Positions 41,069 to 49,824 of a stretch of DNA of 64,000 nucleotides are shown one piece after another. The translations under genes and the position numbers were made by a program. The notes under the pieces are model-generated. The model made no database searches. It saw only the letters and a program-made list of their open reading frames with translations, and was not told where the DNA came from. The stretch is from an uncultured Oscillospiraceae bacterium (GTDB taxonomy: Bacteria; Bacillota; Clostridia; Oscillospirales; Acutalibacteraceae), in assembly GCA_959601025.1 (NCBI GenBank), contig CAUGOD010000007.1, positions 1 to 64,000 of the forward strand. The letters run 5' to 3'. Position 1 is the stretch's first letter, and each line of letters starts with the position of its first letter.

Positions 41069-42019
41069 ATGCTGAACCGAAGAGGCGTTGTAATCTTCCC
41101 GGAGGAATTCAACCGGGAGTGGGAAAACCGAATTTATGCTGCCGGGCTGAATGTCCTTGGCCTTCATCCGGACCCCAAGGGCCGTCCTGCCGCCGAGGTA
41201 ATGGAGGCTTTCCTGACAGAAGAGAACCGCGCGGCTCTGGCCCGACTGGAGGCGCACGGTGTCACGGTGGAGTGGGAGGCGCACGCCATGTCCTGGCTGC
41301 TGCCCCGGGAGCTGTTCGCCGGGCATCCGGACTGGTTCCGTATGAACAGGGAGGGGGAGCGAACCGCCGATTACAATCTCTGCGCTTCGAATGAGGAAGG
41401 ACTGGAGGAAATTTCCCGTCGTGCGGCAGAGATTGCCGGGATTTTCCAGCCCCGGAGCAACCGCTATTATTTCTGGCTGGACGATGTGGCCGATTCTGCC
41501 TGTTATTGCCCGCATTGCCAGAAATTGACCCATGCAGACCAGGCGTTAAAAGCCTATAATGCCATTATACGTGGTATACGCCGAACCAATCCTGCCGCCA
41601 CTCAATGTTATCTGGCCTACCATGATACCAACGAGCTTCCGCAGCAGGTCAGGCCGGAACCTGGTCTTTTCCTGGAATATGCGCCGATGGACAGGGATTT
41701 TGACAAGGGGATCGCGGACGAATCCAGTGAAAAGAACCGCAGGGAGAACCGGCATCTGTCGGAACTGCTTTCGTTCTTTGGAACGGAAGGCGCGCAGGTC
41801 CTCGATTATTGGCTGGATAATTCCCTGTTTTCCGGCTGGAAAAAGCCGCCGAAGCCCTTCCATCTGTACCGGGAAACCGTGGAAGAGGACGTCCGGTATT
41901 ATCGCGGGCTGGGGATCGACAGCATCACCACTTTTGCCTGCTATCTTGGCTCGGAATATACCGCTCTGTATTCTGAACCGATGGAAATCGAAGAATATGG
42001 CCGCCTTCTCCGCGGGTAG
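41069..42019 (+). CDS. short DUF4838-like glycoside-hydrolase-fold protein
   Basis: 316 residues, cytosolic (no signal peptide). Relatives of the two long DUF4838 proteins at 59433 and 61223: shares GHPDWF (HPEWF/HPDWF in the others), SNEEGLEEI (SNEELPAVL) and the Cys motif CYCPHC at the position of CECDMC and CECSAC. It lacks their ~140-residue N-terminal domain. A TIM-barrel-like enzyme acting on a uronic-type sugar is suggested by the similarity of DUF4838 to GH67 alpha-glucuronidases, but catalysis is unproven. GGAGGG precedes ATG 41069; the open frame upstream is not needed. Confidence 0.7.
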   Translation: MLNRRGVVIFPEEFNREWENRIYAAGLNVLGLHPDPKGRPAAEVMEAFLTEENRAALARLEAHGVTVEWEAHAMSWLLPRELFAGHPDWFRMNREGERTADYNLCASNEEGLEEISRRAAEIAGIFQPRSNRYYFWLDDVADSACYCPHCQKLTHADQALKAYNAIIRGIRRTNPAATQCYLAYHDTNELPQQVRPEPGLFLEYAPMDRDFDKGIADESSEKNRRENRHLSELLSFFGTEGAQVLDYWLDNSLFSGWKKPPKPFHLYRETVEEDVRYYRGLGIDSITTFACYLGSEYTALYSEPMEIEEYGRLLRG

Positions 42020-42071
42020 CGCGGCGGTAAGGATGGCGGTCGGCGACTGGCATGGAAAGGAGCGTAAAGCC

Positions 42072-42992
42072 ATGCTGAAAAGCGGTTACGGCGGCCGTCT
42101 GTTTGAATTTGAGAATACGTATTTTTATCATCCGGAGCCGATGGATTTCGTGAAGGTCTGGCAGATCGGAGAGCTGAGCACCGAACCCGGCTACGAAATG
42201 CCTACCCATCTCCAGATTTGCCATGAGATCAGCTATATCGTTTCCGGTAAAGGAGTGTTTTACAGCGGGAGTACCGCTCTGCCGGTCCAGCCGGGAGACA
42301 TCCACGTTGTTCCGAAGGGGAAAACCCATCGCTTTGTGGCCGATCCCGATCAGAACCTCCGCTTCGCCTATGTCGGGTTCGAATTCGGCGATGAGCTGGC
42401 GGAGGAGCTGAAGCCTCTGGCCGAAATTTTTGCGAATCCTCCCTCGTTTCTGGTGCGGGATCTGGGAGAAGTGCGGATGCTCGTTTACATGCTGATCAAC
42501 GAGATGTATTCCAAACCGGTCTATAACCGCATGATGGTGGAATGCTACATAAAGCAGATTCTGGTGCAGGTTTACCGTCTGCTGATTTCGGCTAAATCGG
42601 AGATGTTCCTGCCTGAGCAGAGTAAAAAGATGATCGGTCAGTCGGTGTATTCGGTGGTTCGGTATATCGATAACAATATTTACGATATCACCAGTATTCA
42701 GGGAATCGCGGAAGCCCTCGGTTACAGCCACAGCCACCTTTCCCATATGTTTAAGGATAAAATGGGGATCACCTTGCAGACCTATGTCAGTATGAAGAAG
42801 ATTGAGGCCAGCCTGGATCTTCTGAAATATAAGAAATCCTCGATTGCGCAGATCGCAATGTCCCTCAACTATGAATCCGCCCAGTCTTTCAGCAAGGTGT
42901 TCCGAAAGATCATGGGCTGTTCCCCGACGGAGTATCAGAAGCAGTATGAACAGGAAAAGAAAGGCGGCGATCCGGTTGGTAAGCTGGTTTAA
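42072..42992 (+). CDS. AraC family transcriptional regulator
   Basis: 306 residues: an N-terminal cupin-like sensor domain (about 20-120; YIVSGKGVFYSGSTALPVQP then GDIHVVPKGKTH) and a C-terminal double helix-turn-helix (about 205-300; IQGIAEALGYSHSHLSHMFK and IAQIAMSLNYESAQSFSKVF). Likely local activator of the sugar locus in response to an imported product. GGAAAGGAG precedes the ATG. The next gene starts inside its last 47 bases, so regulator and binding protein are transcribed together. Confidence 0.93.
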   Translation: MLKSGYGGRLFEFENTYFYHPEPMDFVKVWQIGELSTEPGYEMPTHLQICHEISYIVSGKGVFYSGSTALPVQPGDIHVVPKGKTHRFVADPDQNLRFAYVGFEFGDELAEELKPLAEIFANPPSFLVRDLGEVRMLVYMLINEMYSKPVYNRMMVECYIKQILVQVYRLLISAKSEMFLPEQSKKMIGQSVYSVVRYIDNNIYDITSIQGIAEALGYSHSHLSHMFKDKMGITLQTYVSMKKIEASLDLLKYKKSSIAQIAMSLNYESAQSFSKVFRKIMGCSPTEYQKQYEQEKKGGDPVGKLV

Positions 42993-45858
42993 ACGAATTG
43001 TCTGCGGATTGACCGCGCTGCTGTTAACCGGCTCCGCTCTTCCAGCCGGTGCTCTCGCCGAGGACGTCGGCGCGCCTTCCGCTGAAGCGGAGCCCGTCGT
43101 ATCGGAGGACGATACCTATTTTCCTTATTATGACCGCTACGCCTCGACGCCGTACGGCGCGGAGCCCATCGTGCTGGAGACGGCGGCCGCTGCGCTGTCT
43201 AACGGCGCGGAGACGGAGAACGGTCACCAGGGGGAGAAATCCTCCCTCCGGCTTCCGGCTGGCGGGGAAGTCTCCTGGACCTTTTCGATCCCCGCCGACG
43301 CCCGGTATATCCTGAAAATCACCTATGTCGGCGAGGAAGAAAACCGCAAGGACGGGTCGGTCAGTCTCCGGCTGGACGGCAGCCTGCCTTTTAAGGAAAG
43401 CGGCGCGGTCACCCTGACCCGGTTGTGGAAGGACGCGACCGAAATCCTTCAGGATTCCGTGGGAAACGACCGGATTCCGAAACAGGAGCAGGTACTGGTG
43501 TGGAATACGGTTGCTCTGCAGGATTTTTCCCTCTTCACCGACCGGCCTTTGGCGTATTGCCTTTCCGCCGGAGAACACACGATCGTCCTGAAGAACGAGG
43601 GGGAGACGCTGCACGTCGCCCGGTTGGAGCTGACCGCGCCGGAAACGGTTCCTACCGACGAGGAAACCCGCGCCGCCTATGAAAAGGCGGGCTATGCGGA
43701 ATCAAGCGGCTATAGGCAGAAGATTCAGGCGGAGCATACCGCCCTGAAATCCAGCCAGTCGATCTATCCTACTTACGACCGCAACAGTCCGGCTACCGAG
43801 CCGTACGACGTAGCAAAGATCAAGCGGAACACCCTTGGCAAGGACAACTGGTCTGATCCGGGTTCATGGGTCACCTACACGGTAGAGGATATCCCAGAGG
43901 ACGGCTTGTATTACCTCACGCTGAAATACCGACAGAATATGCAGTCCGGAATGTCTACTTTCCGTACGATCACCGTCAACGGCAAGACGCCGAGCGCGTC
44001 GTTTGAAAACGTGGCCTTTCCCTACGGCGTGGATTGGGAAAACAAAACCATTGTTGACGAAAACGGCAACCCCTGTCCGATCTATCTGGAAAAGGGTACG
44101 AACGAAATCCGTTTCCAGGCGACGGTCGGCATGTGGGCGGATGTTCTGCGGACGGTGGAGGAATCCAACCGCCGGCTGAACGAGATGTACATACAGATGG
44201 TCATGGTGACCGGCACCTCGCCGGATAAATACCGGGACTACAACCTGGAAAAGGAAATTCCCGACCTGATCTCCTGCTTTACGGAGGAGAAGGATACGCT
44301 CGCTGCGGCGGCGGATGAGTTCGACCGCCTGAACGGGAGCAAATCCACCCAGGCCGAAACCGTACGCCGCGCAGTGACGCAGCTGGAAAGCATGCTGGAA
44401 AAGCCCAAGACTATCCCGCAGCGAATCTCCAATTTCCGGGATACCATCAGCAGCCTATCCTCCTGGGTTTACGACAACATGGAGCAGTCGCTGGAGCTGG
44501 ATTATATCCTGATCCATTCGGCGGATGCGGAGATTCCTTCGGCCCGTGCGGGGTTTCTGGCCGGCGTCCGCCATCTCTTCCGCTCCTTTATCGCCTCCTT
44601 TACACAGGATTACAATTCCATGGGCAATACGGAAGGGACGGGCGAATCCATCACCGTCTGGCTGAACAGCGGTCGTGACCAGGGCCAGATCATGAAGGAC
44701 ATGATCACCGACGACTTTACGGCGGAAACTGGCATTTCGGTCAAGCTGAGCCTTGTCCAAGCGGGCTTCATCGAGGCGACCCTCGCGGGAACCGGTCCGG
44801 ATGTGGCGGTCGGCATTGCCCGCGGTCAGCCCGTTAATCTGGCCTGCCGCGACGCGCTGGCCGATCTGAGCGGATTTGACACCTTCAGCGAGGTGGTTGG
44901 CCGTTTCGGCAAAACCGCGACCGTGCCCTATCAGTACAACGGGGGAACCTATGCCATTCCCAACACCCAGACCTTTTTCATGATGTTCTACCGTACCGAT
45001 ATTCTTGAGCGGCTGGGGATGTCCCTGCCGCAGACCTGGACAGAGCTGCTCCAGCTTGTTCCCCGCCTTCAGAAGAACCACATGCAGGTGGGGCTGCCTT
45101 ACAGCGTGATTTCCGCGGCCCTCGCGGTGGATAGCGGAATGGGCGCCAAGGATATGTTCTCCCTCCTGCTTTTGCAGAACGGCGGAAACTTTTATACCGA
45201 AGACGCTACCAAGACCACGCTGGACAGCGAAGCGGCGATGGACGCTTTCAACCAGTGGTGCGAATTCTATAATCAGTATGGCTTTGATCTGGTTTATGAC
45301 TTTTACACCCGCTTCCGCAACGGGGAAATGCCGATCGCTATCGCCAGCTTTGACCAGTACAATACCCTGATGGCCGGCGCGCCCGAAATTCGTGGACAGT
45401 GGGGAGTCGCGCCGATCCCGGGGACGCTCAGGGAAGACGGCGATATCGACCGCTCAGTGGGCGGCGCCGGCACCTCCGTCGTGATGTTTGAGGCGGCGGA
45501 AAACAAGGAAGCCTGCTGGGACTTTATCGACTGGTGGACCAAGGCGGATACCCAGGAAACCTATAACGTCAGCATTGAGAACGTAATGGGCCCGGCCGGC
45601 CGGAACGCCACCGCCAATCTGGAGGCTTTTTCCCGCCTTTCCTGGTCCGACGAGGAACTCGCGGCGCTGAACGAGCAGCGGGGCTATGTCCAGGAGCTGC
45701 GGGAGATTCCCGGAAGCTATTTTGTATCCCGCTGTCTGGATAACGCATTCCGCGCGGTATTGTTCGACGGAAAAAACGCCCGCGAGGAATTTGAACGCGA
45801 AAACGCGAACATCAACCGTGAGATTACCCGAAAGCGCAACGAACTGGGACTGAATTGA
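42946..45858 (+). CDS. giant extracellular solute-binding protein with N-terminal carbohydrate-binding-like modules
   Basis: 970 residues. Signal peptide (1-38, ending GALAED, no lipobox). Two beta-rich regions follow (about 50-235 and 240-440), each with YxxYDR-type starts (FPYYDRYAS, YPTYDRNSP) and sugar-binding-module look; then a helical linker (445-560), then a type 1 solute-binding domain (about 565-960; ITVWLNSGRDQGQIMKDM, GTGPDVAVGIARGQ, QNGGNFYTED). No lipid anchor is visible, so retention on the cell is unexplained. It overlaps the AraC gene by 47 bases. The two permeases that follow are its presumed partners. Confidence 0.88.
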   Translation: MNRKRKAAIRLVSWFKRIVCGLTALLLTGSALPAGALAEDVGAPSAEAEPVVSEDDTYFPYYDRYASTPYGAEPIVLETAAAALSNGAETENGHQGEKSSLRLPAGGEVSWTFSIPADARYILKITYVGEEENRKDGSVSLRLDGSLPFKESGAVTLTRLWKDATEILQDSVGNDRIPKQEQVLVWNTVALQDFSLFTDRPLAYCLSAGEHTIVLKNEGETLHVARLELTAPETVPTDEETRAAYEKAGYAESSGYRQKIQAEHTALKSSQSIYPTYDRNSPATEPYDVAKIKRNTLGKDNWSDPGSWVTYTVEDIPEDGLYYLTLKYRQNMQSGMSTFRTITVNGKTPSASFENVAFPYGVDWENKTIVDENGNPCPIYLEKGTNEIRFQATVGMWADVLRTVEESNRRLNEMYIQMVMVTGTSPDKYRDYNLEKEIPDLISCFTEEKDTLAAAADEFDRLNGSKSTQAETVRRAVTQLESMLEKPKTIPQRISNFRDTISSLSSWVYDNMEQSLELDYILIHSADAEIPSARAGFLAGVRHLFRSFIASFTQDYNSMGNTEGTGESITVWLNSGRDQGQIMKDMITDDFTAETGISVKLSLVQAGFIEATLAGTGPDVAVGIARGQPVNLACRDALADLSGFDTFSEVVGRFGKTATVPYQYNGGTYAIPNTQTFFMMFYRTDILERLGMSLPQTWTELLQLVPRLQKNHMQVGLPYSVISAALAVDSGMGAKDMFSLLLLQNGGNFYTEDATKTTLDSEAAMDAFNQWCEFYNQYGFDLVYDFYTRFRNGEMPIAIASFDQYNTLMAGAPEIRGQWGVAPIPGTLREDGDIDRSVGGAGTSVVMFEAAENKEACWDFIDWWTKADTQETYNVSIENVMGPAGRNATANLEAFSRLSWSDEELAALNEQRGYVQELREIPGSYFVSRCLDNAFRAVLFDGKNAREEFERENANINREITRKRNELGLN

Positions 45859-45874
45859 CGAAAGGAAGGGCGCA

Positions 45875-46810
45875 GTGTTGAAAAAAACCTCTGCCGTCGG
45901 CCAGCTGCCGAACAAACACGGGCTCCTTTACCGGATGGGACAGTACAAGGAAAGTTACCTGCTGATCACCCCTTTTATGCTGCTTTTCCTGATTTTCACC
46001 GTCATTCCGGTCCTGGCGTCCATCGTACTGAGCTTTACCAGCTTCAATATGCTGTCCATGCCCCGTTTCGTCGGCTTTCAGAACTATGAACGGATGCTGC
46101 TGGACGATTCCATTTTCTTTATCGTAGTAAAAAACACCTTTGTGTTCGCCTTCCTGACCGGGCCGCTGAGCTATATTCTCTCCTTTATCTTTGCCTGGCT
46201 GATCAATGAAACCGGACGGTATATGCGAACCTTTCTCACGCTGGTATTTTATCTGCCGGTTCTATCGGGAAACGTGTACTTTATCTGGGCGTTTCTGTTC
46301 AGCAGCGACTCCTACGGCGTGATCAACGGCGTGCTGATGTCGCTGGGCGTTTTGCAGGAGCCGGTTGAATGGCTGATCAACCAGAACACCATTATGGCGG
46401 TTCTGATCGTCGTGCAGCTGTGGATGAGCCTGGGCACCGGGTTTCTGACCTTTGTCGCCGGCTTTCAGGGGATGGACAAGAGCCTGTTCGAGGCCGGAGC
46501 CATCGACGGCATCCGAAACCGCTGGCAGGAGCTGTTTTACATCACCATCCCTTCCATGGCGCCGCAGCTGATGTTCAGCGCCGTTATGCAGATCGGCGCT
46601 TCCTTCGGGGTGAGCGCGGTCATCCAGTATCTGGCCGGTTTCCCCACCACGCAGTACAGCGCGGATACGATCGTTACCTATATTGCGGACGTCGGCACCA
46701 CCCGTTTTGAAATGGGGTACGCAACTACTCTGGCCGTGTTCCTGTTTGTTTTGATGATTATTACCAACGCCGTGATTTCCCGGCTGATTGGCCGTTTCAG
46801 CACCGATTGA
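45875..46810 (+). CDS. carbohydrate ABC transporter permease (MalF/UgpA type)
   Basis: 311 residues with six transmembrane helices and the cytoplasmic EAA-like loop (SLFEAGAIDGIRNRWQEL) that docks an ATPase. GTG at 45875 follows AAAGGAAGGG; TTG 45878 is an alternative. It forms the first half of the channel for the binding protein just upstream (16-base gap). No ATPase gene is in the locus, so a shared MsmK-type ATPase is inferred. Confidence 0.93.
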   Translation: MLKKTSAVGQLPNKHGLLYRMGQYKESYLLITPFMLLFLIFTVIPVLASIVLSFTSFNMLSMPRFVGFQNYERMLLDDSIFFIVVKNTFVFAFLTGPLSYILSFIFAWLINETGRYMRTFLTLVFYLPVLSGNVYFIWAFLFSSDSYGVINGVLMSLGVLQEPVEWLINQNTIMAVLIVVQLWMSLGTGFLTFVAGFQGMDKSLFEAGAIDGIRNRWQELFYITIPSMAPQLMFSAVMQIGASFGVSAVIQYLAGFPTTQYSADTIVTYIADVGTTRFEMGYATTLAVFLFVLMIITNAVISRLIGRFSTD

Positions 46811-46825
46811 GGAAGGAGGAGCCAC

Positions 46826-47683
46826 ATGTCCGCCGGAATTTTCAAGCCCAATGTCAGCCGATCGGTATTCGGCAACGTGATGGTATTCCTGTTCCTGCTG
46901 GTTTTCGGCGTCTTTTTTGCATTCCCGGTTGTGTATGCGATTATCACCGCCTTCAAACCCATGAACGAGATTCTCATCTTCCCCCCGCGTTTCTTTGTCC
47001 GCCATCCCACCGTGAACAATTTCGTTGAGCTGAGCTACATGGCGGACAGTTTCTGGGTGCCGCTGATCCGCTACATCTTCAACAGCGTTTTCGTCAGCGT
47101 ACTCGGCACGGTGGGCCACCTGCTTCTGTCGAGCATGGCGGCCTATCCTCTCGCCCGGCATCCCTTTCCAGGCCATCACTGGATCAAGCAGGTCGTGGTT
47201 CTTTCCCTGCTGTTCACCGCGTCGGTGACCTACCTGCCCCAGTATGTGGTGATGTCCCAGCTCAAGCTGATCAACACCTACGGCGCGCTCATTCTCCCGG
47301 CGCTTCAGTCCTCCCTCGGTTTGTACCTGATGATGAATTTCATGGGCACTATCCCCGAGGAGATGCTGGAAGCCGCCCGGATCGACGGAGCGAGGGAAGC
47401 CACGATCTATTGGCGGATCGTCATGCCGAACGTCAAGCCCGCCTGGCTGACGCTGATCATCTTTTCCTTCCAGGGACTGTGGAACAGTACGGGAGGTTCG
47501 CTGGTTTACAGCGAAGAGCTGAAGGTGCTGCCCGCCATTATGGCTCAGATCACCGCCGGCGGTATTGCCCGGGCGGGGGTCAGTTCGGCGGCGGCGCTGA
47601 TCATGATGCTTCCGCCCGTACTGATCTTCATTCTGTCACAGAAGAGCGTTATCCAAACGATGAGCACCTCCGGGCTCAAGTAA
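46826..47683 (+). CDS. carbohydrate ABC transporter permease (MalG/UgpE type)
   Basis: 285 residues, six transmembrane helices, EAA loop EMLEAARIDGAREATIYWRI. Second half of the channel with the 45875 permease, 15 bases downstream of it. GGAAGGAGGAG precedes the ATG. Sequence order binding protein, MalF-type, MalG-type is the standard CUT1 layout. Confidence 0.93.
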   Translation: MSAGIFKPNVSRSVFGNVMVFLFLLVFGVFFAFPVVYAIITAFKPMNEILIFPPRFFVRHPTVNNFVELSYMADSFWVPLIRYIFNSVFVSVLGTVGHLLLSSMAAYPLARHPFPGHHWIKQVVVLSLLFTASVTYLPQYVVMSQLKLINTYGALILPALQSSLGLYLMMNFMGTIPEEMLEAARIDGAREATIYWRIVMPNVKPAWLTLIIFSFQGLWNSTGGSLVYSEELKVLPAIMAQITAGGIARAGVSSAAALIMMLPPVLIFILSQKSVIQTMSTSGLK

Positions 47684-47707
47684 GCACCGCCGAAAGGAGA
47701 GCAGGGC

Positions 47708-49765
47708 GTGAAACGAACATTTCGAACCATACGCGGCGTTTTCTGCCGCGGCCTTATCTGCCTGGCGGGGCTTCTTGCCGCCGCGCTGCCCGCGGCGGCG
47801 GAGGGAACCTCCCGGAGCTATACCTACAACAGCCGTGACGAAGCGGTTCCCACCGCGTCGCCATACCAGCCGGCCGGCGTGTACTATGGAAAGGATATGG
47901 GGGTGGACGCGCTTGCCGCCCCTCGCGATCTGTATGTGACCGACGCGGGAGAGGTGTACCTCCTTGATTCCGGCAACAGCCGCGTAGTGGTCCTGAACAA
48001 CGATCTGGTTCCTTCCCGGGTGATTCAGCCGATCACGGAGGAAGGCGAGCCGCTGACCTTCGGAGAGGCGGCGGGCATTTCGGTCTGTCGGGACGGCCGC
48101 ATTCTGATTTCTGACCGGAAGGGACAGGCGGTGTATGTCCTCGACGCGGAGGGCCGCCGGCTTCGTGTGATCGAGAAGCCGGATTCCGGCGTTATTCCGG
48201 AGAATTTTCAGTTCCAGCCGGTCAAAGCGATGGAGGATTCCGGCGGCATCCTGTATGTGCTGTCCTCGGGAAGCACCAGCGGGGCGCTGCAGTTTGACAC
48301 GGACGGCAGCTTCATGGGCTTCTACGGAAGTGAAAAGGTCGACGTGACCGCGGAGGTGCTGGCAAATTATTTCTGGAAAAACATCCTCAGCGACAAGCAG
48401 GCGGAAGGTCTCAGCCGTACCGTGCCGGTGGAATTCGTCAGCTTCTGCATTGATTCCAAGGATTTTATCTTTACCATTCGTAAGGGCAACGAGGTCACCA
48501 GCGGCCAGGTTCGAAAGCTGAACGCGAAGGGTGAGAACGTCCTGGACGACAATACCTTCGGCGACCATACGGACAATATCCAGCTGGTCGACCTCGCTGT
48601 GGACGACGACGGCTTTATCACGGTACTGGACGGCAGCACCGGCCGCATTTTCCAATACGATCAGGACGGCGGGATGCTGTACGCCTTCGCCGGCAAAGGA
48701 GCCCAGGCCGGCTGCTTCTCCGACCCCAAGGCGGTGGAGACGCTGGGCGACAAGCTGCTGGTGCTGGACGGGGACCGGGGTTCTCTCACCGTTTTTGAAC
48801 CGACGGCGTTCGCCCTTGGCATCCGGGAGGCGACGCTACTCTACCGGGACGGCAAATACCAGGACGCCATGGCGCCCTGGCAGCAGGTGCTGGCAAGCGA
48901 CAACGGCTATGAGCAGGCCAACCTCGGCATGGGCAAGGCCTATGAGGGGCTCGAAGAGTACCAGACCGCGATGGCCTATTACGTCAAGGGCAACGACAAG
49001 GAGCTTTACAGCGACGCCTTCGGCGAATACCGTTCGGCCTTTATCCGCCGGTATTTCCCGGTGTTTATTCTTTTGCTGGCGGCGGCGATTGCCGTACCGC
49101 TGGTGGTTACCGGACGGCGAAAGGGTCCCAAGCCGGTGTATGCCGGCGGACGTCCCCCGAAAAAATATCCTCTCTACTGCATGTTTCACCCGTTTGAGGG
49201 GTATTCCGACCTGAAAAATGAGAAGAGCGGCTCCTTCTGGCTGGCAAACGGCATTCTTCTGGCGTTCTTTATCGTCTCCATTCTGACGCGTCAGCTGACC
49301 GGCTTTGCCTTTAACTACAACCGGACCGACCAGTTTAACCTGTGGGTGACGCTCTGTTCCACGATCGGCGTGTTCGTCGCCTTTGTCCTCTGCAACTGGG
49401 CGGTGACTACCATCCTGGACGGCAAGGGCAAATTCCTGGAGATATGGACGTTCTGCGCTTACGCGCTGCTTCCCTATGTGATCCTGATGGTCGTGGTAGT
49501 CGTGCTCAGCAACGTACTGACCGGGGGAGAGGCCGCTTTCTACAATATGGCGCTGGTCATCACCTACGGCTGGACAGCGATCGCCATGCTGATGGCGATT
49601 CGGGAGGTCCACCAGTATTCGCTGCTGAAAACGGTGGCCACGCTGCTGGTTACCTTCTTTGCCATGCTGGTCGTGGTGGTCATTGTGGCGATTCTTTACA
49701 GCGTGTTCAGCCAGTTTACCAGCTTTATCGCCACGCTGGGAACGGAGATACGAATGCATAGCTGA
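47708..49765 (+). CDS. secreted NHL-propeller / TPR / YIP1 membrane protein
   Basis: 685 residues. Signal peptide (1-32), an NHL-like beta-propeller (about 60-370; repeats such as LYVTDAGEVYLLDSGNSRVV, ILISDRKGQAVYVLD, FITVLDGSTGRIFQYD), a single TPR-like pair (about 375-440; ALGIREATLLYRDGKYQDA), a transmembrane helix (about 450-470) and a C-terminal YIP1-type domain with four or five helices (about 505-680). The propeller faces outward. It sits between the permeases and DUF5696, so it may organise the uptake complex or sense substrate; that is inference. AAAGGAGAG precedes the GTG/ATG start region. Confidence 0.85.
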   Translation: MKRTFRTIRGVFCRGLICLAGLLAAALPAAAEGTSRSYTYNSRDEAVPTASPYQPAGVYYGKDMGVDALAAPRDLYVTDAGEVYLLDSGNSRVVVLNNDLVPSRVIQPITEEGEPLTFGEAAGISVCRDGRILISDRKGQAVYVLDAEGRRLRVIEKPDSGVIPENFQFQPVKAMEDSGGILYVLSSGSTSGALQFDTDGSFMGFYGSEKVDVTAEVLANYFWKNILSDKQAEGLSRTVPVEFVSFCIDSKDFIFTIRKGNEVTSGQVRKLNAKGENVLDDNTFGDHTDNIQLVDLAVDDDGFITVLDGSTGRIFQYDQDGGMLYAFAGKGAQAGCFSDPKAVETLGDKLLVLDGDRGSLTVFEPTAFALGIREATLLYRDGKYQDAMAPWQQVLASDNGYEQANLGMGKAYEGLEEYQTAMAYYVKGNDKELYSDAFGEYRSAFIRRYFPVFILLLAAAIAVPLVVTGRRKGPKPVYAGGRPPKKYPLYCMFHPFEGYSDLKNEKSGSFWLANGILLAFFIVSILTRQLTGFAFNYNRTDQFNLWVTLCSTIGVFVAFVLCNWAVTTILDGKGKFLEIWTFCAYALLPYVILMVVVVVLSNVLTGGEAAFYNMALVITYGWTAIAMLMAIREVHQYSLLKTVATLLVTFFAMLVVVVIVAILYSVFSQFTSFIATLGTEIRMHS

Positions 49766-49824
49766 CCCGGCGGAGGGGGAGGACTCCTTCAGCCAGTTTC
49801 TGCGAAAGGAAATGGTACCAGGCC

